Shown here one piece after another: positions 1-6,643 of a stretch of 32,320 bases of DNA. The position numbers and the translations under genes are program-made. The notes beneath the pieces were generated by a model, which saw only the letters and a list, made by a program, of their open reading frames with translations, searched no databases and was not told the DNA's origin. Where the stretch lies: the NCBI GenBank assembly GCA_024102975.1, contig JAGFJD010000203.1, positions 1 to 32,320 of the forward strand, read 5' to 3'. Position 1 is the first letter of the stretch. Each line of letters begins with the position of its first letter. Source of the DNA: Phaeodactylibacter sp. (GTDB lineage Bacteria > Bacteroidota > Bacteroidia > Chitinophagales > Saprospiraceae).

Positions 1-119
1 GACACAGAGTACGCCGAGAAGGCACAGAGCCACACAGAGACCTGATTATCAATGGAAAAAACTCCGTGTGCTCTGTGTTGACCTCGGTGCCTCTCTGTGT
101 CCAAAACCATTTTGTCCAG
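1..119. repeat. Intergenic palindromic repeat, family A, copy 1
   Basis: About 120 bases whose reverse complement recurs at 6181-6301 with only scattered differences. Each arm is made of roughly 10-base units containing ACAGAG or a variant (units near 3, 13, 23 and 33), and the right arm (about 64-101) carries the same units inverted, so the element is an imperfect hairpin around an AT-rich centre (about 43-60). Similarity to the other copy stops at about position 119. The left edge coincides with the window edge, so the true left end is unknown. Confidence 0.85.
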
Positions 120-239
120 TGGTGTGCCCGGGAGGTCGAATACACCCGGCTGAGCGACGGGAAGCTGGTGGTGAGGACTGTTGCTATTAAAGAGGGGGAA
201 ACGGTTGAGCAGGTGTTGACCAGTTCGTTTTTTAATTGA
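120..239 (+). pseudogene. 3' end of an unrecognised gene, joined to the repeat
   Basis: A frame ending in TGA at 237-239 reads like ordinary protein (…YTRLSDGKLVVRTVAIKEG…, ending …LTSSFFN). It stays open upstream through the whole family A repeat to the window edge, but the repeat-derived residues look non-protein-like. I infer that the repeat was inserted into, or replaced, the body of a gene and left about 40 C-terminal codons. No family is recognisable from this fragment. It could instead be a genuine gene tail with a repeat-encoded insert; sequence to the left is needed to decide. Confidence 0.4.
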
Positions 240-286
240 AACACAAGATTTTGAGAAAACAAGATGTACCTAAAAAGACATAAACG

Positions 287-1888
287 ATGGAAAAGGCTAT
301 TCTTTTCAGCAAGGTTCTTCCCGTTTTATTTTTCTTTCTATTTGTATCAGGCGTCAAGCTGAACGCTCAGTCTCCCGCCCTTCTTTGGCAGCACTGCTAT
401 GGCGGCCCGAACGATGAAATTGCCTATGCCATGGCGTCATCTACTGATGGCGGCTATCTGGTTGCCGGCGCTACCTTTGGCAATGGTGGAGATGTGAGCG
501 GTTTTCATGGCGTGTTGGATGGATGGGTTTTTAAAACCGACTTCGAAGGAATCCTTCAATGGCAGATTTGCCTGGGAACCGCCAATTACGAATTTATGAG
601 CGGCATCCTTCCTATGCCGGACGGGGGGTGTATCGTCGCAGGGTCGGGTATTGATTTTCCAGGTGGGAATATCTCTTGCGGCGGGGTATTCAACTTTGAA
701 GATTTTTGGATGCTACGGCTGGGGCCGGAGGGGGCCATTGAATGGCAACAGTGTTATGGCGGAACGAGCCAGGATATTCCTTATGCCATTACTGAAGCAG
801 GCGACGGCGGGTTTTTCCTGGCAGGTTTCACCCGTTCGGACGATGGTGACGTAAACGGATATCAGGGAGAAAAAGACGTTTGGGTGGTAAAGGCCGCTAA
901 TGATGGCAGCCTTCAATGGACCAGGGCATTAGGTGGTTCTCTGGACGATGAAGCATTCGACATCACCGCCACTTCCGACGGCGGGTGCATCGTTGCGGCT
1001 GCCACCGACAGCTTTGATGGAGATATTACCAGTTTCCACGGCGGCAGGGACGCCTGGGTAGTTAAATTGTCAACAAGCGGTGCGGTAGAATGGCAACAAA
1101 CTTTGGGTGGTTCAGCAGACGATGAGGCACAAGCAGTGCTGCCCACCAGCGACGGGGGCTACCTGCTGGCCTGCGATACCCGATCCAGTGACGGCGACGT
1201 CAGCGGGCATCACGGCCAGTCGGATTGGTGGGTAGTGAAGCTCGACAACCAGGGTAACCTGTTATGGGAGAAGGCTTATGGCGGCTCCAGGCATGACTTC
1301 GTCGGGGACATGCTGGCCTTGCCAGGAGGAAGCTTTGTCATTACAGGGCACTCCTATTCCAGAGATGGAGACCTTACTGCCAATCACTTGTCACAGGATT
1401 TCTGGCTGGCTGGCTTCGATGAAGCAGGTGGCATGCTCTGGCAGCAATCCATCGGCGGCAGCAAATATGATTATGGAGAAGCCATCCAACTTAATGCGGA
1501 CAATGAACTGGTGCTGGCCGGTTCCACTCAATCAAATGACTTCGAAGTTAGTGGCAATCATGGCGGTTATGACATCTGGCTGGGCCGTTTTCCTTTACCC
1601 CTCGCTGCTGGCGGTGAGGGCCGGAAGCCCCTCCGGGTTTCCCTTTCGCCTAACCCGGCAAAGGAGCGAATCAGGCTTCAGTATGATTTGCCTTCCAGCT
1701 CCGAAGTCAGGATTTCCGTTTGTGATGTGGCTGGAAGAGAGGTTGCTATTCTGGCCGAAGGGCAGCGAATAAAAGGAGATAATGAAGAATTACTGGTTTT
1801 ACCAGCGAGGTTGATGCCGGGTTGGCATTACCTGCGCCTCCGACACCGGGAAGAAGCTGAAGCGGTACCTTTCATCCTGGAGAAATAG
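287..1888 (+). CDS. Secreted repeat protein with T9SS type A sorting domain
   Basis: 533 aa. An N-terminal signal peptide (about 1-28, hydrophobic core, cut after …LNAQ) is followed by seven units of about 58 residues whose Trp starts lie at residues 34, 92, 153, 211, 269, 327 and 385. Each unit carries a W-(Q/E/T)-x-x-x-GG start, a DGG(Y/C)(L/I)(V/L)A strand, DGDVxGxHG and a W-V-V-K-L strand, which suggests a beta-propeller or similar all-beta array. From about residue 448 comes a T9SS type A C-terminal domain (LSPNPAKERI…, …GWHYLRLRH…). Such proteins are exported by the type IX system and usually held on the cell surface or released. The ligand is unknown. The gene stands alone; a period-6 repeat starts 14 bases after the stop. 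Confidence 0.9.
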   Translation: MEKAILFSKVLPVLFFFLFVSGVKLNAQSPALLWQHCYGGPNDEIAYAMASSTDGGYLVAGATFGNGGDVSGFHGVLDGWVFKTDFEGILQWQICLGTANYEFMSGILPMPDGGCIVAGSGIDFPGGNISCGGVFNFEDFWMLRLGPEGAIEWQQCYGGTSQDIPYAITEAGDGGFFLAGFTRSDDGDVNGYQGEKDVWVVKAANDGSLQWTRALGGSLDDEAFDITATSDGGCIVAAATDSFDGDITSFHGGRDAWVVKLSTSGAVEWQQTLGGSADDEAQAVLPTSDGGYLLACDTRSSDGDVSGHHGQSDWWVVKLDNQGNLLWEKAYGGSRHDFVGDMLALPGGSFVITGHSYSRDGDLTANHLSQDFWLAGFDEAGGMLWQQSIGGSKYDYGEAIQLNADNELVLAGSTQSNDFEVSGNHGGYDIWLGRFPLPLAAGGEGRKPLRVSLSPNPAKERIRLQYDLPSSSEVRISVCDVAGREVAILAEGQRIKGDNEELLVLPARLMPGWHYLRLRHREEAEAVPFILEK

Positions 1889-1902
1889 TAAAAAACGTGA
1901 GG

Positions 1903-2019
1903 GTTGAGGTTAAGGCTGAGGGCGAGAGATGGCAGCCGCAATCCCGGCATTCTCTGGCAAGTATGCCTCAAGCTTGGTTTGCCTGAGGCTCCCAGCCTTC
2001 AGGGTTCTCAGCCTCAACT
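1903..2019. repeat. Period-6 palindromic repeat (family D), copy 1, in a 304-base gap
   Basis: Four tandem hexamers (GTTGAG, GTTAAG, GCTGAG, GGCGAG) occupy 1903-1926. Inverted hexamers (CTCAGC, CTCAAC at 2008-2019, with degenerate ones from about 1991) form the other arm. The same hexamers recur at 10292-10327 and 15633-15662. The rest of the gene-free stretch 1889-2192 shows nothing else recognisable. Confidence 0.7.
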
Positions 2020-2192
2020 GGCTTCAGTTCGCTGAATGGCAACACATCCAGGTCAAACCTCAGGTTAAATTAACAAAGTAGTAATAGAAAACACGCGACA
2101 TCCGGTTGGCCATCTCCTACTTCCGGTATATACTAATAAAGATCTCGAAATAATAAGCCGGCCGTCCTCTTCATTCACTAAAACCATCAGCC

Positions 2193-2507
2193 ATGACAAC
2201 TCTGCAAATCCTAGCCGGCGGTTTTTTCCTGTTGATCCTGCTCAACCTGGCTTTCATGCGGCCTGCTTACCGGGAATTTCCCGGCGGACAGTATCCTTAT
2301 CCCTCTTACCCTCCGCGGGACTACGAGGGCTACCGGCGCAACCCGGCCGCTTCGCAGTTTTCGGCTCTCGTCAATACCGCCCTGTTCGTCCTGCTGCTTT
2401 GGGCCGCCATTTCGTACGGACAAGAATACCGGGTCTCTAACCCCGTAAACAAAGAGGCGCCCGTACAGCAGGATAGCCTGCGTACGGGCGGCCCGATGAT
2501 GCCTTGA
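2193..2507 (+). CDS. Small two-helix membrane protein, unknown
   Basis: 104 aa, not recognised. Hydrophobic segments lie at about residues 3-22 and 57-75. They are separated by a Tyr/Pro/Arg-rich stretch (PGGQYPYPSYPPRDYEGYRR), and a short polar tail follows. This predicts two membrane-spanning helices with a proline-rich loop. The ATG lies at the start of the first hydrophobic segment. The stop is three bases from the stop of the convergent beta-barrel gene. The coherent hydrophobic/polar layout argues that it is real, but no function can be assigned. Confidence 0.65.
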   Translation: MTTLQILAGGFFLLILLNLAFMRPAYREFPGGQYPYPSYPPRDYEGYRRNPAASQFSALVNTALFVLLLWAAISYGQEYRVSNPVNKEAPVQQDSLRTGGPMMP

Positions 2508-2510
2508 TGG

Positions 2511-3209
2511 CTAAAACTTTACCCCAACGCTGATCTGCAGATAACTGGCATTCAGCTCATCTGTACCGACGGTATTTTCCTGATACCGGTACCCGATGGA
2601 CGCCACGAACGCCAGGTTGGGGTTTACCGAGCGCTGCAGGCCGCCGCCGATGGCTGCCATCAGGCCGCCGTCGGTATTTTTCTCCAGGACGCCCAGGCCG
2701 TAGCCCAGGTCGCCGTAGAAGAAGGGGGCCCATTCCGTCTGGGCCGGATAGATGCGGATGTCGGCGTAGAGCGGCACCAACTCGTAGTCGCCATAACCCT
2801 CGATGCCTACGCCGACGCCGAGGCTGATCATCCGGTTGACGTGGAAGCCGTTGACAGTGTGCAGGGCAAAATAGTCCTCGTTGTTGTTCGCGTCGCCTAC
2901 AGTGCCGATGCCGAATCCGTAGCCCAGGGTCGTGATGTTGGTAAAGCCCTCGGCGTCGTGGACGAATACTTTATTCTTGATGTTTTCGTGTTGGATGGCT
3001 TCGCGCGCCACCCGCCTCACCTCATCGGCGGAAAAGGTATAGACGTCGCTTTCCGTGGTCATGATCTGCACCCCGTCGGCATCGAGAGGCTTGATGATGG
3101 AACCTTTGATCACCCGGCCGTCCTTGAGGTAGACGACGTCGATCTTATCCTGCCCGAAAGCGGCGATGGCGGAGGCCACCATAAAGAAAATAAGCAGCAT
3201 TGTTCTCAT
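2511..3209 (-). CDS. Outer-membrane beta-barrel protein
   Basis: 232 aa. The signal peptide is about residues 1-19 (…AIAAFGQ). The first mature part (about 22-70) has the VYLKDGRVIKGSII type strand pair often seen in Bacteroidota secreted proteins. From about 85 the sequence alternates polar and hydrophobic residues with many glycines (GYGFGIGTVG, LGVGVGIEGYG, GDLGYGLGV) and ends in an aromatic residue (…VGVKF), as expected for a small outer-membrane barrel of the 8-strand class. It overlaps the end of the upstream lipoprotein gene by 4 bases, so the two are probably cotranslated. Role unknown. Confidence 0.8.
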   Translation of the reverse strand: MRTMLLIFFMVASAIAAFGQDKIDVVYLKDGRVIKGSIIKPLDADGVQIMTTESDVYTFSADEVRRVAREAIQHENIKNKVFVHDAEGFTNITTLGYGFGIGTVGDANNNEDYFALHTVNGFHVNRMISLGVGVGIEGYGDYELVPLYADIRIYPAQTEWAPFFYGDLGYGLGVLEKNTDGGLMAAIGGGLQRSVNPNLAFVASIGYRYQENTVGTDELNASYLQISVGVKF

Positions 3210-4747
3210 GGCTGAATTGTTTTTGCGGTTGGTTGAATGACCCGTGCGTCGGGTGTGATCAAATTGCGGACGATGAGGCCGCCCTGTCCCTGTATGTGCA
3301 GGACATGCTCTTCGGCCCTTTGGTTGTATTGGTTGTAAAAGCTGACCCGTATCTCGTTCTGCCCCGTTTGCAGAGGGATGCGCCGGTAGTAGATTTCAGC
3401 CGGCAGGGATTGCCAGGAGCGGATGTCCGCCCGCTCGGTCATGGCGTTGATGATGTCCATAGCGCCGCCGAGGATTTGCCCGGCGGTGTCGGAATATTCA
3501 TCCTCTTTCTTTTTCTGCTCTTCTTTTTTCTCTTCCTTCTTTTTTTCCTCGCCTTCTTTTTCTTCTTCCTCTTTTTCGCTGTCTTTCTTTTTGGTTTTGA
3601 TAGACCGCAGGGAAGCCTCCATAGCTTCCTTAGCGGCGAGGCGAAGCAGGGCATTGGCCAGCTCGCGGTGGAAGCGGTCGCGCAGCGACTGCTCGGCCAC
3701 CTCGTTGAGGTCTTCGATCATTTCCATTTGCTGGGTGCCGCCGGGGTATTTCACCTGTGCGGACTGCAGCGGGTAAGTGCGTTTTCGGAAAGCAGGCAGA
3801 GCCAGGCTGATGTTGTTGATGCCTTCAAAGCCATTGTACTGGTTGTACGCCTCCGGCCCCAGGTCGTACTCCAACCCCAGCCGGCTGTTGACGAAGCGCA
3901 GGCTGGAACGGTCGTCGTAACGGAAAATATTGAAACCGAGTATATTCTCTTCCTTGATCGGCCCTTGCCCGTTTTCCCAGAACAGGGCCAGGGCACCCCC
4001 TTCGCCCTCATCATCGGGGCAACTGGGCCGGAGCAGCCTGTTGTAATACTGGGCTTCGTTGGCGAAGCCGATCCGCTGAGCCATGCGGACAAGATCGCAT
4101 TTCAATTGCTCGGGCATGCGTACGCCCATGTAGGAGGAGACTTTTCCATCCTCGATGAAGAGTTCGGCGGCATTGCGGTAGGCGATGAAGGCGTCGTTCC
4201 ACTCGCCGTTCATTTCGTAGCTCAGTCCCATAGTGATGTGGCCGAGCACATCGTCGTGGTATTTGAGCGGCTTGTCCGGCACGGCGTCGTTGAGTTCCTG
4301 CAGGCGGATATTGGTGCGGCGGGCCTCCACGCGGGCTGCCGATGCGTTGTTGAGCTGCAGGTAGTTCAGGCTCTTGAGGTAATGCACAGCAATATTCTCG
4401 AAGTACTCCGTGCGGTAGGGCAGCACGCGGGCGTTGGTGACCATCGACAAGCCCTTGGCGCCCAGGGAAGCCCGGCGGTCCTCGATCAGTAAATCTGCCT
4501 GGTTGAGGTAGTCGTTGCTGGCCTCCAGGTTGCCCTGCATGCGGGCCAGCGCGCCCAGTTCGAGGTAATACAAGACTTTGTTGCGGTCCTTTTGATAAAA
4601 CTTTTTCTTCTCGATAAGGCGGGCGGCGCTTTCCAGGTCAGACTGCTCCAGCATATTGTTGTACATTACCCGGTATTGCTCGAAAGAAGCGCAGGAAGCC
4701 ACCATCCACGCCAGGGCCAGGCAGTATGGGATGTGAATATATCTCAT
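3206..4747 (-). CDS. TPR-like lipoprotein, COG3014-type
   Basis: 513 aa. A lipobox (VASC, Cys19) makes this a predicted lipoprotein. Residues about 25-260 are helical and TPR-like (repeated YYLELGALARMQGNLEASN-type pairs, and a later YEMNGEWNDAFIAYRNAAELF pair). A very highly charged Lys/Glu run covers about 380-418, and a beta-rich tail ends the protein. The layout and the partnership with an LpoB-like lipoprotein resemble the COG3014/COG3417 pair known from Gammaproteobacteria; this match is from memory of the families. A role in cell-wall synthase control or envelope assembly is inferred. The charged run is unusual and probably forms an extended helix. It sits in a leftward cluster: LpoB-like gene upstream, beta-barrel overlapping downstream. 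Confidence 0.75.
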   Translation of the reverse strand: MRYIHIPYCLALAWMVASCASFEQYRVMYNNMLEQSDLESAARLIEKKKFYQKDRNKVLYYLELGALARMQGNLEASNDYLNQADLLIEDRRASLGAKGLSMVTNARVLPYRTEYFENIAVHYLKSLNYLQLNNASAARVEARRTNIRLQELNDAVPDKPLKYHDDVLGHITMGLSYEMNGEWNDAFIAYRNAAELFIEDGKVSSYMGVRMPEQLKCDLVRMAQRIGFANEAQYYNRLLRPSCPDDEGEGGALALFWENGQGPIKEENILGFNIFRYDDRSSLRFVNSRLGLEYDLGPEAYNQYNGFEGINNISLALPAFRKRTYPLQSAQVKYPGGTQQMEMIEDLNEVAEQSLRDRFHRELANALLRLAAKEAMEASLRSIKTKKKDSEKEEEEKEGEEKKKEEKKEEQKKKEDEYSDTAGQILGGAMDIINAMTERADIRSWQSLPAEIYYRRIPLQTGQNEIRVSFYNQYNQRAEEHVLHIQGQGGLIVRNLITPDARVIQPTAKTIQP

Positions 4748-4856
4748 AGGTGTCGGAGTTGGGGCGAAAAAAAGGATGGACAGTGGGTGTTTTATCCAGG
4801 GTCTGATGCCGGGAATGGAGTTAGGAGCAGATATTTCCGGGGATAAGCCGGTTGAA

Positions 4857-4942
4857 GTTATTGGTTATTAAAGTTATTGGTTATCACTGGCGTTCAAAGG
4901 CCCGGGGCCGGGCGCCGGCAATAACCTTAATAACCAGTAACC
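4857..4942. repeat. Period 7-9 palindromic repeat (family C)
   Basis: The left arm (4857-4885) is a run of GTTATTG and GTTATTAAA units. The right arm (4920-4942) carries the inverted units (AATAACC, TTAATAACC, AGTAACC). The centre is a very GC-rich spacer at about 4898-4919. The element fills much of the gap 4748-4966 between two lipoprotein genes of the same strand. It could fold into a long hairpin in the transcript and lower expression of the downstream gene. Confidence 0.7.
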
Positions 4943-4966
4943 ACTCCAAAGCCCCATTCCCGAATA

Positions 4967-5545
4967 TCAGTTCTTGACAAACTTCTTGATCTTTTTATCG
5001 CCGATCCAGACCACTTCGTTCGTCTCCATATCCGTGAGGATCATGTCGATCTGATAGTAGATGACTTTCTTTTTCTTGTAGGCGTCCATGATGGAGTTAA
5101 TAGAACCCTGGAGCATATAATCGGCGCCGACTTCCAGGCCCCACTGTTTCATGGTGGATTTGGAGGCATTGCTTTGCTGGTCGGCCCGTTCGCGGCGAAT
5201 CTGCTCGCGTTTTTCGCCGCCCTGTACCAGGCGTACACGGCCGCTCTGGATGAAAGCCTTTTCCAGTTCTTTGGTGAAGACTTCCGCTTCGATGTGCTCG
5301 TGGGATTTGTTTTCCACCATGCCGACGATCACTACGGGCTCTTCGCCGGTCTTGCTGACATGGCGCTCCAGCCAGGGCCGGCCCATAATCTCGGTGACGA
5401 GCTCGGCGGCGGTAAGGCGCGCGTCGGTGTCATTCCAGCGGCCGCTCAGGTCGACGGTGGTGTCGGTTTCGATGCGCTGTACCTGGCGGTTGCAGGAGAA
5501 GCCCAGCAGGAGGGCGAATAGAAGGAAGGGGATGAACGTTTTCAT
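4967..5545 (-). CDS. LpoB-like penicillin-binding-protein activator lipoprotein
   Basis: 192 aa. A lipobox (GFSC, Cys18) predicts an outer-membrane lipoprotein. The mature part opens with DTTVDLSGRWNDTDARLTA, a hallmark of the COG3417 (LpoB-like) family. It continues with the alternating fold: a VVIVGMVENKS strand, a helix ending FTKELEKAFIQSGRVRLV, and a GADYMLQGSINSI strand. Proteobacterial LpoB activates the bifunctional penicillin-binding protein PBP1b from the outer membrane; whether this homologue does so here is unproven. Upstream lies a small secreted protein gene; downstream, across a repeat, is the COG3014-type lipoprotein, a known gene partner. Confidence 0.8.
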   Translation of the reverse strand: MKTFIPFLLFALLLGFSCNRQVQRIETDTTVDLSGRWNDTDARLTAAELVTEIMGRPWLERHVSKTGEEPVVIVGMVENKSHEHIEAEVFTKELEKAFIQSGRVRLVQGGEKREQIRRERADQQSNASKSTMKQWGLEVGADYMLQGSINSIMDAYKKKKVIYYQIDMILTDMETNEVVWIGDKKIKKFVKN

Positions 5546-5599
5546 GCAGATTGATTTTGGTTTTTATTTCGTTTCGTTACAGGCTTGAAAGAGTATTCC

Positions 5600-5639
5600 C
5601 GGGAAAACGTACTGCGCCTTCCCGGTTCGTCTTTTCCCG
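5600..5639 (-). terminator. Possible terminator hairpin after the small secreted protein gene
   Basis: CGGGAAAACG at 5600-5609 can pair with CGTCTTTTCCCG at 5628-5639 with two unpaired bases. It lies immediately beyond the stop of the gene ending at 5641. There is no clear T run after the stem on the minus strand, so termination would be weak or the hairpin may only stabilise the RNA end. Confidence 0.35.
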
Positions 5640-5640
5640 T

Positions 5641-5952
5641 TTACCAGGGATTCCAGTAGGGGTATCCGTAAGGACGATTCCAGAAGATATTGCGGTTCCG
5701 GGCACGCTCCAGCCGCAGCTCGCGACGGAATTCCCGGCGGTCTTCCCGGCGCTGTTCCTTGATCAGTATCGGGTCATAAGCTTCGTAGGTCTTGTCGATG
5801 GTTGCCCCGAGAGTAGACGCGTGGAGGCTGTCGGTTTGCTGCGCATAGGCCTGATAGGCCTCCTGAGCGCGCGGGTTCTGGTCGGATGACTGGGCCAGGG
5901 CGAAGCCGCTGAAGACCAGGGCGAGGGCAAACGAGAGCAGGTACTTTTTCAT
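5641..5952 (-). CDS. Small secreted protein, unknown
   Basis: 103 aa. A clear signal peptide (MKKYLLSFALALVFSGFALAQ, cut near residue 21) is followed by a short helical stretch and a strongly basic/acidic run (KEQRREDRREFRRELRLERARN). The C-terminus is aromatic and proline-rich (NRPYGYPYWNPW). I do not recognise a family. The ATG is fixed by the signal peptide and by a promoter-like element about 85 bases upstream. It is the first gene of a leftward series continuing with the LpoB-like and COG3014-type lipoproteins, so an envelope role is plausible but unproven. Confidence 0.7.
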   Translation of the reverse strand: MKKYLLSFALALVFSGFALAQSSDQNPRAQEAYQAYAQQTDSLHASTLGATIDKTYEAYDPILIKEQRREDRREFRRELRLERARNRNIFWNRPYGYPYWNPW

Positions 5953-6036
5953 GGCGTTGCGGTTTAGTTTTTCTTTTTTGACAACGGAAGGGGTTCATGG
6001 CCACACTTTCCGTCAAAAAAGGGATTAATTGCCCTT

Positions 6037-6044
6037 CAAAGATA
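6037..6044 (-). promoter_or_regulatory. Bacteroidota-type -7 promoter element
   Basis: On the minus strand the octamer reads TATCTTTG, an exact match to the Bacteroidota consensus TAnnTTTG. A TTG triplet lies 15 bases upstream, slightly closer than usual. It would start a transcript about 80 bases before the ATG at 5952 and drive the leftward envelope cluster. Confidence 0.5.
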
Positions 6045-6180
6045 GGATCAATACCAATACAACGCGAGAGCTTTAACGTCCGTTTAACGGAAAGGGGGGT
6101 TATTTAATATAATCGTAACGGGTTTGGGGGCGAAGCAGGGGATTACGATTGTTTCGTTTCCAACTTTTACCCTTGTAGTA

Positions 6181-6301
6181 CTGGACAAATTGGTTTTGGA
6201 CACAGAGAACACTGAGGTCAACACAGAGCACACGGAGTTTTCCCCATTGATAATCAATCCTCTGTGTGACTTTGTGTCTCCTCTGGGTACTCTGTGTCCA
6301 G
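6181..6301. repeat. Palindromic repeat, family A, copy 2 (inverted relative to copy 1)
   Basis: The reverse complement of this segment matches 1-119 almost throughout, including the distinctive end (CCAAAACCA, then TTTGTCCAG) and the AT-rich centre with TGATTATCAATGG. Outside the match the flanks are unrelated. Each arm again shows ACAGAG-type units spaced about 10 bases apart. The two copies bracket a 6-kb segment in opposite orientation. Open frames across it on either strand are repeat-encoded and not genes. Confidence 0.85.
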
Positions 6302-6643
6302 AAAAATGTCTAGTAGTATGGAGCACCAGAATAATCTGTAGTGCAGTCATGGTTTTGTATTTTCTCATTGACTATGACGCAGAAAAATAATCTATGTTTC
6401 GAAAAAACCCAAGTCTAAAAACTTATTTGGTTCTTGCCATGAAAAAACGACAATTATTTTTCAACATACAAGTCAACGCATCTTCTACCAGAACAATGTA
6501 CATTATTTCTACTTAACCTAATCCAATTGCCCTATCCATGACAAAAATCCCGGAAAGTCTGGAAAACCCATGAGCCTAAGGCATACTTGCCGTATATTTA
6601 TTCCTTTCTTAATTAAGAAAGAACACTCAAAACTTCCCTCCCT
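6302..6643. other. Gene-free AT-rich upstream region of the metallopeptidase gene
   Basis: No convincing gene. It is clearly AT-richer than the neighbouring genes. A perfect 18-base palindrome, CTTTCTTAATTAAGAAAG, lies at 6604-6621, 22 bases before the ATG of the peptidase, with TATATTTA (a weak match to TAnnTTTG) just upstream at 6593-6600. The palindrome could be an operator or a 5'UTR hairpin; nothing more can be shown. Confidence 0.4.

Noticed and set aside
287..1888. A DNA-level tandem repeat
   Set aside because: The roughly 174-base periodicity is protein repeats with diverged codons, not recent DNA duplication.
3200..4492. A 430-codon plus-strand frame with a Phe/Leu-rich run resembling membrane helices
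   Set aside because: The Phe/Leu run is the antisense reading of the Lys/Glu-rich stretch of the lipoprotein; no start or family support.
6084..6390. Open frames on both strands of the second family A repeat
   Set aside because: They are made of translated repeat, with no protein-like composition.
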